From positions 13,417,641 through 13,481,640 of the forward strand of contig NC_058513.1 of NCBI RefSeq assembly GCF_020382885.2: DNA of 64,000 bases. The letters run 5' to 3'. The stretch is from Scatophagus argus (taxonomy: Eukaryota; Chordata; Actinopteri; Scatophagidae). A program made the translations under genes and the position numbers. Numbering within the stretch: position 1 is the stretch's first letter; each line of letters opens with the position of its first letter. The notes under the pieces were generated by a model. The model was not told the DNA's origin and did not search any database. It saw only the letters and a list, made by a program, of their open reading frames with translations. Shown piece after piece: positions 51,601-62,203 of this stretch.

Positions 51601-54342
51601 TATCGACATCACCGAGGCGGTAAGACCTGCTATGAGGTGCAGCATGCTACAGCGCTCTCCTTTCCATGCCTGAGCTTTAGGCAGCACAAGCTATAGATTA
51701 AAGCATTTTAGCATGCGACGACAAGTGTTGTCGCCATGTTACGAAGCTGCTTATTCAGCGTCCTTGTTCAGTCAGTCACATTTCACTGACATCTTTTTTA
51801 AAGGATAATGCTGTGTTTCATTTATATGCTTTTGTTATTATCAATAAGTTCCACGAAGAGACAAAAACTAACAATGATTTTAACCCACTAACAAGTGATT
51901 TGGGCAATACTGGAGTTTCATGGCACACAGAGGAATAAACCAAATGGCTATGGCTACAGCTAATACACTTTATAGACAAAAGTATTTGGAAACCTGACCA
52001 TTACACCAACAGGGACTTAAATGAAATTGCATTATATAGACAGCTTTGCAACTATAGCAGCTTCAACTTTTCTCTGAAGGCTTTCCACAAGATTTTGTAG
52101 TCTTTCTGTGGGATATTTTGTCCATTCATGCAATAGAGCATTTGTGAGGTCACACACTGATGTTGGACCAAAAGACCTGGCTCGCAATGTTCCAGTTCAT
52201 CCCAAAGGTGTTGGATAGGGTTGAGGTCAGGACTCTGTGTGGGCCAGTCAAGTTCTTCCACACCAAACTCATCCAACCACGTCTTTATGGAGCTTTGATT
52301 TGTGTTCTAGGAGCATAGCGTTGTCTAAAATGTCTTGGTATGCTGAAGCATTAAGATTTCCCTTCACTGGAAGTAAGAGGCTTAGCCCAACTCCTGAAAA
52401 ATAGCCTCATAAAGAGATTTGTCTGGATACTTTTGTCTATATACCGTATATGCTTTCTAGGTAATATAGAGACAGTCAAGTCAGGCAGCAGCTCTACCTC
52501 TAGTCTTGTCTACATTGTTTTACTGCTCCTTCTAGTCCTTCATTTGCATTCTAAACCACTCATGCATGAATTCTGCACAGCTGGAAACTGATTCAACAAA
52601 ACAACAGTAAAGGGCTTAGCCCAACCCCTGCAAAAAACAAAAACAAACAAACATAAAGAGGTTTGTTTGGATGCTTTTGTCTATATAGTTTACACATTAG
52701 TAGGATAAATTCATAGTGGTTTTTGTCTCTTTAGTAAATTTGAAGATATAATCCAGCAGAATTATCCTTTAAAGTTTTCAGTCATTACATAAAGCCATAT
52801 TTTTCTGATGCTCTGTCTTCACCATGTCTTCATTTCTTCACTCTGCATGATGAGATGACTTCGTGTTTTTGGTGTTGTTTCTGTGTTGTGTATCGTGCAT
52901 TTCAGGTCAAAGGTCGAATTATTTCATACGTCATGGGCCTCAGCAAGCGTCCGCTGACTGTTTTTGGAATTTTTTTCAGCATTGTTACTTCCCTCATTTT
53001 ACTTACAATCTGCATATCTACAATACTGTACTGCAGCGCAGTGAAAAAGTCCAGAATCAACCCGGAGAGTAACTATATTAAAGTAGTCCGCAGAATCAAG
53101 TGAGAAATACTTAACGCTGGTACTGGTACCTTATTCATCTGTAACCTTTAAAAAGATGTCTATTTTTTTACTAGTTACATAATGTCTGTAAAAGAGTCCT
53201 GGAGCACATTTGAAGCAGTTTTTTTTTCTATTTTGCTTTTTATTTATTTGTTATTTGCTAAATGCAATATTTTTTCACTAATTTAGTTTGATTTTGATAC
53301 CACCAAAACCCCATCTTTGATAATCTAAAATACTTTTTATGTCTAGAACGTGACTGTCAAAGTGACTAAGACGGAGCCTTTTACTTTGGATTTAAACCTG
53401 GATTTGCTCACATAATCTCCATTTTCCACACACAAACATGTACTTCACTCCATTTTTTTGTGTTCATGAACTGTCACAGTTCTTGTTCAGCTCTCATCAG
53501 TCACATGCCAAAGAGAAATCCTAATGCACAGCACTGCCAGACGCATTCCCAGCAAGTAGTGTTGTACATAGCTGTTAGCTTTGCATCAGCAGTCTGATAC
53601 TGTAGGAGAGAGGAGGACGAATGACTGAGTGTGAGTGTGGGAGCGTCACATTGTTGGTAGACATGTTGTCTGGGCCTCTTCTGTCAGTGCTTTGCTCATC
53701 CATCTCTTGTGCTTGCATGCTTTAGACAAACTCTGCGTGAACACTTGGATTCAGTCCCTTGGACTCGATTTAAACTGTTTTATTTGTGCTCTTTTACAGA
53801 CTCCTCTCAAGGGGCCTATGGCAGCCTTTTTAATGAAAAGTAGGGACAATCCTATGAAAGCTCTAGGCATGGTCACTGTTATCATTAGCTTACTGGTAGG
53901 GATGACGGTCTTGATCTCTACAGCTATGTACATGCGCAACTCAAAGTCAAACAGGATCATGCCGGCACGTCGCATCATTAAGAGGCGACCCAGGGACCAG
54001 CAGCCCTGGACTTTCAGGATGCCCATTATCAAATTCAACGACCCTGCAGATAAGTTTGTCATCAACAACCCAGAGAGCGGCCTGCAGAGGGGCACCAGCA
54101 GCCCCCGGCCAAAGCCTCCACCCCCCAGCGCTCCTTGTCTGCCCCCTCCACCACCATCTAACGCACGATCGAGTGAGAAGCCCCGGGCGGTCCCAACAAT
54201 ATCTGGTGCTCTGGCCTCCAAAGGCTCCAAGAAAGCTAAACCCAGTCGCCGCAAAGAGGGAAATGTCAGCTCTGCTTTAGTGTCAGAGCTTAAAATGAAG
54301 TTGGAGCAGAAAATTATTGAGAGTAACCAAGGTTATTATTAA
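42614..54342 (+). CDS. cdhr1: Cadherin-related family member 1 (photoreceptor cadherin), long-tail form
   Basis: Seventeen coding exons: 42614-42674, 43137-43232, 43567-43712, 43805-43855, 44030-44119, 44287-44373, 45362-45478, 46676-46819, 46922-47000, 47098-47198, 47291-47494, 48028-48180, 48618-48782, 49383-49450, 50606-50834, 51365-51619 and 53800-54342. Phases are consistent and give 862 residues (human 859). A signal peptide (about 1-20) is followed by six extracellular cadherin repeats. Their boundaries are marked by calcium-binding DANDEPPEF (128), DAQDMPPSF (241), DLNNHPPTF (348), DTNDNIPKF (467) and DMNDHSPEF (571). One membrane helix spans about 703-725, and the basic, proline-rich cytoplasmic tail ends in ESNQGYY. 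In vertebrates the protein sits at the base of photoreceptor outer segments at nascent discs, and its loss causes cone-rod dystrophy. The gene is convergent with lrit2. A second membrane-anchor exon lies at 52906-53103. Confidence 0.97.
46091..46130 (+). repeat. 20-bp tandem duplication in cdhr1 intron 7
   Basis: Two adjacent copies of a 20-base unit, [c/t]atacagcttcttaaaagtg, differ at one base; apparently a recent small duplication. Confidence 0.9.
50178..50215. repeat. Remnant LINE/SINE 3' tail in cdhr1 intron 14
   Basis: The sequence actttatttatccttaggga is a diverged form of the tttattgatcctgaggg tail at 17510. It is a solo terminal remnant. Confidence 0.4.
51966..52446 (-). mobile_element. 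Deleted Tc1/mariner element, copy 2 (cdhr1 intron 16)
   Basis: Bounded by cactttatagacaaaagta at the left and atacttttgtctatata at the right. On the minus strand the remaining transposase carries [20 protein letters not shown] followed by HLWDELE, the C-terminal catalytic region of Tc1 transposases. Internal sequence between that and the other end is deleted, and the frame is degenerate. It lies antisense to cdhr1, between exon 16 and the alternative exon. Confidence 0.9.
52611..52695 (-). mobile_element. Tc1 terminal fragment, copy 3
   Basis: The block gggcttagcccaacccctg, an A/C-rich insertion, then ataaagaggtttg and cttttgtctatata repeats the right end of the element at 51966-52446, about 165 bases beyond it. 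Only one terminus is present. Confidence 0.75.
52906..53103 (+). CDS. cdhr1: Alternative cdhr1 membrane-anchor/short-tail exon
   Basis: A strong acceptor (catttcag at 52905) opens a phase-0 frame compatible with the exon 16 donor at 51620. It encodes 65 residues ending in TGA: a juxtamembrane segment, one hydrophobic helix (about [20 protein letters not shown]) and a 24-residue basic tail ending KVVRRIK. Spliced after exon 16 it would give a 747-residue receptor lacking the proline-rich tail. The first 53 residues align without gaps to the start of the canonical last exon (53800), with about 16 identities including KG, the P and G before the helix, IST, RI and P, so it looks like a duplicated exon. 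No AATAAA or ATTAAA occurs before 53800, and a possible donor (CAA|GTGAGA) overlaps the stop. Expression is unproven. Confidence 0.75.
   Translation, partial: VKGRIISYVMGLSKRPLTVFGIFFSIVTSLILLTICISTILYCSAVKKSRINPESNYIKVVRRIK
53104..53799 (+). other. cdhr1 last intron
   Basis: Separates the alternative and canonical terminal exons. It has no canonical poly(A) hexamer and no repeat that I recognise. Confidence 0.6.
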
Positions 54343-55540
54343 TCACGCAAATGTTTAAGATTCCCTGGTCTGTTCTTTGATGACTCAAATAGTGCAGGAG
54401 AGTTGTCACCTGAACCTCATGTGATGATCTGCTAATGTGGGCCCACCTTCAGATTATTTATGAGTGGTATGGGGAGTATTTCAGGAAGGTTTACAGATAT
54501 TTATGTCTATAAGATGAGATATTAAACATGTGGGCTCCACTGCATCCTCAGCTGACCTGGAGAAAGGGGAGAGCTTGACTCTGTCACCGGTGCAGTCGAA
54601 GATAATTCACCACACTGCCATCTTGAGGAGGATTACATCATCTTAACATTTAGAAGCACCAGTGCAAATTGTCCAGGAAGAGGATTACTAAGACTTACTG
54701 TGAATACATAAGTTACATAACTTCCTGAAAAGTGTAATGTTCATGACCCTGTAATGTTTTCAACACAAAATTCAGATTTCACCAATTAAATCGTATTAAA
54801 ATAAAACATTTCTTCTCGCTAACTGGAGCGTGCAGCTGAAAAACACAGTCATGAAAATCAACACTGCATCTTTTAAAGTGCTAAAGGACCCATGTTTTAA
54901 TATTTTTACTGTGTTGCATCAGCCGCTTGAGCGCTGAGAATTTGCTCTTTTGTATGATTACAATGTGCCACTGTAGGTTTTCACAATAACACAAGTTAAC
55001 AGAGTTGCTTTTATTTATGAGTGTGTCATTCTAGAAAAATGCTTTTATATAAACACCATGGGTCCATTTTAATGTACAGTATTGTGTTATTTTTATTATT
55101 TTGAAAATACATGTATGAAAAAATATCAATATTTACCAGTTGTATCTTGCAGCAGTAAACAAACATAAAGTACAAATGAAACCATCTAACACCGCTAGTC
55201 GGACATTGTTACAACAAATTAGTCACATGCTTAAGATTTTCAAGCACAGATAATAATGTATATAACCTACTTGGACATTTCTTTCGTAGATATAGAGTGT
55301 GGGTTGAACACACCGTTACTTTCCATGTTACTCTTCAATGCCTTCAAATTTAGGCAAATAAAAATTCTTTAAATGCTGTAATACATATCTTGTATCTGAA
55401 TATATCATAACTATATTGAATAAGTTGAGATAAACGATACATGTTAAATATAAATTACATTTGCCTGGTCCTACGAAATATCATATTTGTACCGTCTTTG
55501 TACTGTCTTGATTTTGAATAAATATTTGAAAATAATTTAG
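54343..55540 (+). other. cdhr1 3' untranslated region
   Basis: AT-rich sequence after the canonical stop codon. AATAAA hexamers at 55357-55362 and 55517-55522 would place poly(A) addition near 55.38 or 55.54 kb, giving a 3' UTR of about 1.0-1.2 kb. Inferred from signals only. Confidence 0.6.
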
Positions 55541-57075
55541 CCTGAGCTTCATTTTGTCCGAAGGCCATATTAATTTAGTTCATCTTAGTTTAGTTGGATA
55601 AATGCGTATTTTCTGATCTGAAACACCTCAGTTGAAGTGAGAAAGGAGTGCAATGTTTTCAATGGATGCAAACAAACGGGAAATTAAAGTTAATATTTAT
55701 GAATAAATATGAATATATGTCAAACGTAAATACAGTTCTGTGCTTTACCAGAGTTATTGTAGTTTCTTTTACTTTCTACTTCTACTTTCTAACAGTAAAA
55801 CAAATTTTCAGCATATTCAAATATATCTTTTTAAATGTTATGTGGATTTTAATGGATAGAAAGGGAATTACTATTTTAAATTGGACTGAACAATCTAATT
55901 GAAATTATAGACAAACCCTCTGTTTAGCTGTACAACTGACGTACGGACACAGTGAGCTCAGAGCTGTCATTAAATGGAAATATCATGTCATGCTGACTAG
56001 GATTCAGATAGAAAATCACTTTAATCTGCTTACGAGTGTATGTATAAATGCACGGGAAAACGCTGCTTATGTAACAAATCCTCTGAGTGATTGTACTAAA
56101 AAAATCAGAGTATGTCTCAGCATTCATCTTTGACTCCCCTTTAATCCACATCAGACATCAATTCATTCCATTACAAGACAGGAAATCTGGAGTCTGTAAA
56201 AAGACAAACAATAATAATAATACTTTAAAAAAAAATCAACATAAAGTGGATAAAATAAAAAATGAACCAACAAAAAATACATATGATTAGAATTTAGTTT
56301 GGTGAAAGAACAACAAAATTATATACAAAGTATTCATATTTACATTTTCAGAAATTAGGACTGCCTGTTTTTACATTCAGTATCAAAACAATGATTAAGA
56401 ACAAAGATGACCACAAGAAATATCAATCAATCAATCAATATCATTTTAGCAAAAAACATTTTGTTGTACATGTACATTAACACAGATAATATGAAACTGT
56501 CATAATAAGGAAGAAAGGCATCTCCACTTGGAGCTGATTAATAAATATATATTTACATACATGAATTTATATGATTTTACATTCAAAAGAGCCCCAGGAT
56601 GGGCCTCTCATGTATTGGTCTCACATTTCAGTGAGAGCTACAGCTAGCATCCAGTTTTCTGACAAATAAACACCTTTCTGAAAATCCCAGAAGAACATTT
56701 AATACAACTTATCTGTATTTTATGACTCCTCAAAGACTTTCTAATCATCTGGATGTAAAAAAACAAAAAATCAGTTTGATGTTTGTTTTACATTTAAAAT
56801 AGGATTTTTTTTTTCTTTCCTAAACAAAGTTGGCAATTGGTTATAACATATGTAGTCACCAAATTTGGAAAAAAAAGAAAAAAGATCACTTATATTTATA
56901 GATTTTGATTTTCATTACCTTATGTGTTCAAAGCAAAACAAGAGAGGTGTGCAACTTCTGTATTTCTGAAAAATCTTTTCTATCTTGCATGTTCCATGGA
57001 ATATGAGAGAAGCCCAAACTGAGACAGAGAAAACTGTACAAATCACACATTTATGTACATTTCTTGACTTTGATG
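55541..57075. other. Convergent intergenic space and probable lrit2 3' UTR
   Basis: No gene is recognised. The part nearest 57075 is expected to be the lrit2 3' UTR on the minus strand. A minus-strand ATTAAA lies at 56698-56703 and I see no closer AATAAA. The region is very AT-rich. Confidence 0.4.
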
Positions 57076-59176
57076 CTAGTACAGATGAGCTGCACTTCCT
57101 CCTTTGCACCTATCCTCGGACTTCCGCTTCCTTTGGGGCTTTTCCTCCTCCTCCCTGCACAGGCCTTCATCGCTGGTCGCCTGCAGGCTGTCGAAGGTGC
57201 CTTGCCTCTCCATCCCTTGCAGGTTCTCTCCAGGCAGCCTGCGTTTCCTCCACAGATCCACACAGCGATCCACACAGCTGAACCTGGCCTCGGTGGTGCA
57301 GGCGTACATGCCTGTCGGCACTGCCAACACCATGGCACACACAATGACAACAATGTGGATGAGCCTTTCTCTTTGCTCCAGCTCACTGATGTCGCTTCCT
57401 GTCACAAACACAATGCACTGGCCATCCCTTGGTGGATGGTTCTTCAGGGTCACACATACTTCATATTTGGTGACAGGAAGCAGGTCGTTGACTGAGTAGC
57501 TGTTGATGCCGGGGCCGATGTAGATTGTCTCCTTTTTGGGTGAACCATATTTGCCAAAGTGGATGGTGAACCAGGTTTCTGCTGGGTTGTCCGTTGCTGC
57601 ATGCCACTCCAGGGTGATGCCGTAAACTGTCTGCTTGGCAATGCGGATTTCAATATAGGTATTCTCATCAGACGACAACATGGGGACAGGTGGAGGGAGA
57701 GGAACCGAGGAACTGAAGGAGCTGACGTTCACTGTGATGCTGACAGAAGAGCTGCCAATGAAGTTGTTGGCCATGCAGGTGTAGAGTCCTCGGTCTGCCA
57801 GATGAAGAGAAGGGATCACCAGCTGGGAGGTGATGGTCTCCTCATTTATTTGAGTCTCTGTAACTGCAAGGAGAAAATATGAGATCAGAGTGTAAGACAT
57901 TCAGATCTAAGGTTTCTTAACATTAGATTAAGGCAACCTGAAAGCAGGTACAGTATTATTCCTGTCCCTTCATTAAACAGATGCAGCCTGAGAGTTCAAC
58001 ATATACCACACTAAGTGCTCGCACAGCAGGTTCACAACAGTCTAATGGATGGTAGTAATAAAAAAAAAATCTTACCCGCAAATCCTCTTATAATCTTCAG
58101 ACTGTACATCCAATGAATGGCCGGGCCTGGTCTGGCCTTGACTAAGCATGTGAGAGTTGCATTTGCTCCAAGAGGTAAAGTGATGTTAGTCTCTGGGGCA
58201 GAGGCCTCTGGCTTCATGCATGTTTTTAACTGGATCTCATGAAAAAACTTGTCAGCTTTGGCGGCGGGGCCCGAACACATCAAATAAGAGTTCATCAGAA
58301 TTATGGGAGGGCCGACTTCCCGAATGAATTCGACAAAGCCTTTGAGGCGACAGTCGCATAACCAGGGGTTGTCATGCAGCCCCAGAACCACATTGGAGAC
58401 CAGCCCTTCTTTTCCCCATGCTTTCTCTGCCGTTTGGTAGAGAGGCCAATCAATGAAGACATCTTTTGATATGACACTAAGTTGGTTGAAGGATAAATCT
58501 AAGTAGGTTAGTGTAGGTAAGTGTCTCAGAGCACGTTCAGGCAGGACATCCAGTCGATTGTGCTTCAGGTCCAGAATTTTCAGTTTCGGGGTATCCTGAA
58601 ATGCCGTCCATGGTACTGAAGTCAGCTTGTTCCCTTGTAGCCTGAGCTCAGTCAGGTTAGCCAGCCCCTCCAGGCTTTTAATGTTCATCAGGGTAATCTC
58701 ATTGAAATTCAGCCAGAGGAACTCCAAGGTACTAACTTTAGAGAAAGATCCTTGTGGTAACTCAGTCAGGTGGCAGTTCTCTATTCGGATTTTAGTGAAA
58801 TCATGTGGGATGTCCTCTGGAATTTGTCCCATGGAGGTTTCCATACATAGCAAAGACCTAAAATGGTAATATGAAAAAAATAAGATGCGTTTAGACAAGA
58901 GAAGCAAATAGCTACTCATGTATATGCACCATTAGTGCAAATGTATTGATTATATTTGTTTTTAGGTTTTAGAGCAATGTGGTTACCAAGTTAGATTTAA
59001 AACAACCCTAAAGGGCTAACATAAAACCTACTTTAAAGAACATATACAGTTTCAGTGGTCACTTACCTTCCCAAGTTATCATCTGTGCAGGAGCATCCGA
59101 TCAGACAAGTTGCTGATCCAGGGGTGACGAGATAAAATATCAAAGTGATATGCAATGTGGCATGAAAGGCATCCAT
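57076..59176 (-). CDS. lrit2: LRR, Ig-like and transmembrane domain protein 2
   Basis: Three exons on the minus strand, 59067-59176, 58076-58857 and 57076-57863, give 559 residues (human 550). A signal peptide (about 1-22, [20 protein letters not shown]) leads into the LRR N-cap cysteines TCLIGCSC. Leucine-rich repeats follow, for example [20 protein letters not shown] and [19 protein letters not shown]. Next come an LRR C-cap ([15 protein letters not shown]), an Ig domain (about 250-345, ending [14 protein letters not shown]), an FN3 domain (about 365-453) and one helix ([20 protein letters not shown], about 465-484). The cytoplasmic tail is cysteine- and charge-rich. LRIT proteins are retinal synaptic and photoreceptor membrane proteins; the specific role of LRIT2 is less defined. 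The exon junctions split Arg (AG|G) and Val (G|TT) codons. It lies tail-to-tail with cdhr1 and in tandem with lrit1. Confidence 0.96.
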
Positions 59177-59254
59177 ATTCCTGGAGGAGTTTGTGAAGTA
59201 GGCCTGTGAGGGCAGGACGAGCCCATGGGCTGCATGGAAGAAAGCCTATTACCT

Positions 59255-59325
59255 TAATCCTCCTTGACGTAACACTTAAGACACCAACTGACATGAGACA
59301 CACACATAGGTAAGGACTATTTATA
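59255..59325 (-). promoter_or_regulatory. lrit2 core promoter: TATA box and CRX/OTX site
   Basis: On the minus strand, TATAAATA occurs at 59318-59325, about 140 bases before the start codon. This would place transcription initiation near 59290. A GGATTA core (59255-59260) lies just inside the predicted leader. A TATA box fits a tissue-restricted retinal gene, unlike the TATA-less ghitm promoter. Inferred from motif and position only. Confidence 0.45.
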
Positions 59326-59326
59326 G

Positions 59327-59825
59327 CAATGGTCTAGTTTGTCTGGAAAACATTGTCCAATATCCTAAAAGCATGAAAACACTCCACACCACAGCATTGC
59401 TCAATCAATATTCAGTGAGCTATGATTGATTGGAATGTAGCTACTTTCAGGTATGACCCCCAAACGGCTTTCTAATTTAATTTATTTGCCCCCCCCTTCC
59501 AAAGCACCAGCATTGACATGACAGGAGGCCCATCATTAAATGGGCCAGAGCCCATCAGGCTTAGCACCACAGAGAGGGAGGGCTGCAGAGAGACAGAGAC
59601 AGATGTCTGGAGAAGACTGTAATCTGACCTGAATAATCCGAACACTGCTTGTCTCACAGGTTCTTATAGGCCAAATCAACAAGTGTGAAAACACACATTT
59701 ACAACACTGTAGAATCAATCTTTCTAACAGAAATTTGTCCTTTAATGTCCAAGCTTCTTATAGGTGTACATCCCAAGAGGTGAATCTGGCATTCAGTAGT
59801 CTAATGTGGAAACAGTAGACTGCAT
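59327..59825. other. Upstream region of lrit2
   Basis: Non-coding. Further TAATCC-like cores occur, for example near 59629, and could extend the lrit2 promoter. No exon is recognised. Confidence 0.35.
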
Positions 59826-60060
59826 ATGTGTCAAACTCACGGCCTGCGGACCACATCCGGCTCGCGAGCTCATTTCATATAAATCTATTATTATTGTTAC
59901 TAATGGGCCGCCAATATGAAGCGCTGATAACACACAAACTACAGATCCCATAATGCAGCGCAACTGCCGCCTTGCCTTACTATTGGCTACCTGGGAACAT
60001 TCCCGCGTCAATCAAGTCGAGCTCTGTTGCCGTATACAACCGAGGCTGTTGATTTAGTTG
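59826..60060 (+). mobile_element. hAT-like repeat terminus (truncated)
   Basis: The text tgtcaaactcacggcctgcg, then cggctcgcgagc, matches the start of a GC-rich repeat class (hAT-like, with a TGTCAAACT terminus) that I recall as frequent in fish and other vertebrates. It contains ACTACAGATCCCATAATGC at 59938-59956, a near-consensus ZNF143/THAP11 site. No matching opposite terminus was found downstream, so it appears truncated. Superfamily call tentative. Confidence 0.5.
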
Positions 60061-60308
60061 GCCTAGTTTGCTCTTTTATTATTGTTTTCAACACAACAAC
60101 AACGTCTCTACTTGCGCAATTAGCGCACTGCTCCCTCCGGTCGGAAAGCGGTCACGACACGCCCATCTGTGCCGCCCCGAGCTCGAAAGGGTGATGTCAC
60201 GGAGTGGGAAAACCGCAATGCATCGTGGGCTTTGCAGGCAACTGAAACGCCGGCTGCATGCGCGATGCTGCTCTTGTGTTCTGTTGTTTTGTTTCAACAA
60301 GTTAAAAC

Positions 60309-60382
60309 ATGGTGCCAGCGTGCTGTGTCGTTAACTGACACAATCGTTCACATGATCGCTTCGGTAAAACAAACGATCGGGT
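60309..60382 (+). pseudogene. Decayed THAP-domain first exon
   Basis: Reading from ATG at 60309 gives MVPACCVVN, then TGA at 60336-60338, then HNRSHDRFGKTNDR before a GGGTGAGT splice-donor-like sequence. THAP zinc fingers start M-x3-C-x4-C. The second zinc-binding cysteine (residue 10) is exactly where the stop lies, one base from a Cys codon (TGC/TGT). With the CpG-rich upstream DNA and the ZNF143-type motif at 59938, this looks like a dead copy of a THAP gene or THAP-type transposase first exon. No downstream exons were found. Confidence 0.6.
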
Positions 60383-60389
60383 GAGTTTT

Positions 60390-61600
60390 TGTCTCATTTC
60401 CTACGTGCACGCAAACCCAGAGACGCCGAATGGCCTGGAGAGCAGCCGTGAGTCGACCTAACATCACTTTCAGCACAATCAGCCGACACATGTTGGTGTG
60501 TTCACGGCATTTTCACACTGGTGTTGGTGGTGTTTTTCTGAAAATGAAATGAATGGCTGCTTATTCCTGTTTATCCTTAACATGTCATTGTTATGTCAGG
60601 CACAGGAAAATCTCCTCATCTGCTACTTGCTCATATGGCGACAAACACCAGGCCTGCACTTTACAAAGAAAGTTAATAAAAGTATCTCTAATGGTGATAA
60701 TAAATATTGTAGTTCACTAGCAATATATGAAACTGTATTCCAACTACTTTAATTGAGCCATAAGAAGTCCTCTGTGAAACCATGTGCCATTTAGTCAAGC
60801 AATAATGTCTGAGCACTTATTGTTTTAAAGTCTTTTCAGTTTATTACAAACATTCTTGTGAGAAAAGCCCTTTTTTTCAAGGTTTTTTGCCGCATGTTCG
60901 TATTTCTAAGTTGTTTTGACAGGAGATTTTATATATATGCATATAAATGAATTTTCTTCAATTAACCTTGCGTCATTGGTGATATAAATATTAATTTATT
61001 TTATTTATTTTGGAATGATATTCCTGTCTGGTTTTATTCTGTATGTTTAAAAATGTGTTCAAAGTGTTCACTTTAGATCAGCCTGTGATCTAAAGTGTGC
61101 TTTGAGTTTTGGCCCCCTGTGCTGTGACCTAGAGACTAAAGGCATATTTTTTCCTGGAGCAACAACACAAATTGCTCCTAAATTGATTAGGCATTTTTAC
61201 TGAATGAAATATCTGAGGCTGAGCTAGTCGGCATATGTATTCTAGACTCGTTCATTTGAATTGTTTTGTTAGATCTAAAATCTTTATCAGAGATCCTCCA
61301 CTTTATGTGCTAACAAGAAAGATGATAGCTGCTGTGTGAGGCACAAATGTGCTTTAAGCAAAATGCTAATGTTAGCATGTTAACATTCACTTTATCCCAA
61401 ATCAGCTCATCTATTTACGACTTAAAGAAGGTTATACAAAACATTTTAGTTTTAAATGCTACTTGACCTTGCTCAGATTAGCTGTGTGTTGTCCTGATTT
61501 TTCAGCAAATTAACAACAGACTAATTTTTTGCTTCAGTCAAGATGAATATTGATCTATTCAGAAATCAGTATTCTAAGAGGGTAGAGAAAGACCTTGAGA
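60390..61600. other. Intergenic region between lrit1 and lrit2
   Basis: AT-rich, non-coding. No exon or recognised repeat beyond the THAP relic upstream. A stem of gatctaaagtg with its near-complement lies near 61074-61100 (ttagatcagcctgtgatctaa), a short local palindrome. Confidence 0.4.
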
Positions 61601-62203
61601 ACATGTAATGTAAAAAATATTTATTTATATACAGTACGTCCATACATACACATAGGTCACAAATATTTACACATTATAAAATACTGTATTTTAGGTTTTT
61701 GACCCAACAGTAAACCTGGCACATTAACATCATACATACAAAATAGACCATTAACTGCCAGTTCATCTTTTCACTAAATAATATAAATAAAGATTTAACA
61801 CAATGCAGATGTTACATCTCGGAAAAAATTAAAACAACTGGGATTTAGACAGTTTAGGACAACATTTCAAGACATTTTCTTCTGCAAAACGTCATATTTA
61901 AAAGTGCATGATGAATTTTATTTTAAAAAAGTTCTTTTTACACATTTACACCACATGCAAATATCGAAACTGTGTCACTGTGTATATTTTCCCTTTTTGC
62001 TGTCCACCAGTTAAATGGTGGTTTTTATTCCCACAAGGCTGTAAAACATTTTCATACATCCAGTGCTGACAGAGCTGTCCATGTCAACTCAGACGACCTA
62101 CCCCCAAAAGAGGAGTCGTTTGAGTCTCTGAGCACGGTGGTGTATCTGGTCACATCACAGGCCCTTCGAAAACAAAGTGCATCCTTTAGAGGTTCATTTG
62201 GTT
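61601..62203 (-). other. Probable lrit1 3' untranslated region
   Basis: Follows the lrit1 stop on the minus strand. A minus-strand AATAAA at 61620-61625 suggests a 3' UTR of about 600 bases. No coding signal. Confidence 0.55.

Noticed and set aside
53751-54254. 167-codon frame antisense to the last cdhr1 exon
   Set aside because: A shadow of the GC-rich proline-coding exon on the other strand; glycine-rich, no known similarity.
60169-60384. 71-codon frame over the THAP relic
   Set aside because: Different frame from the THAP similarity and unlike any protein; the CpG-rich composition explains its openness.
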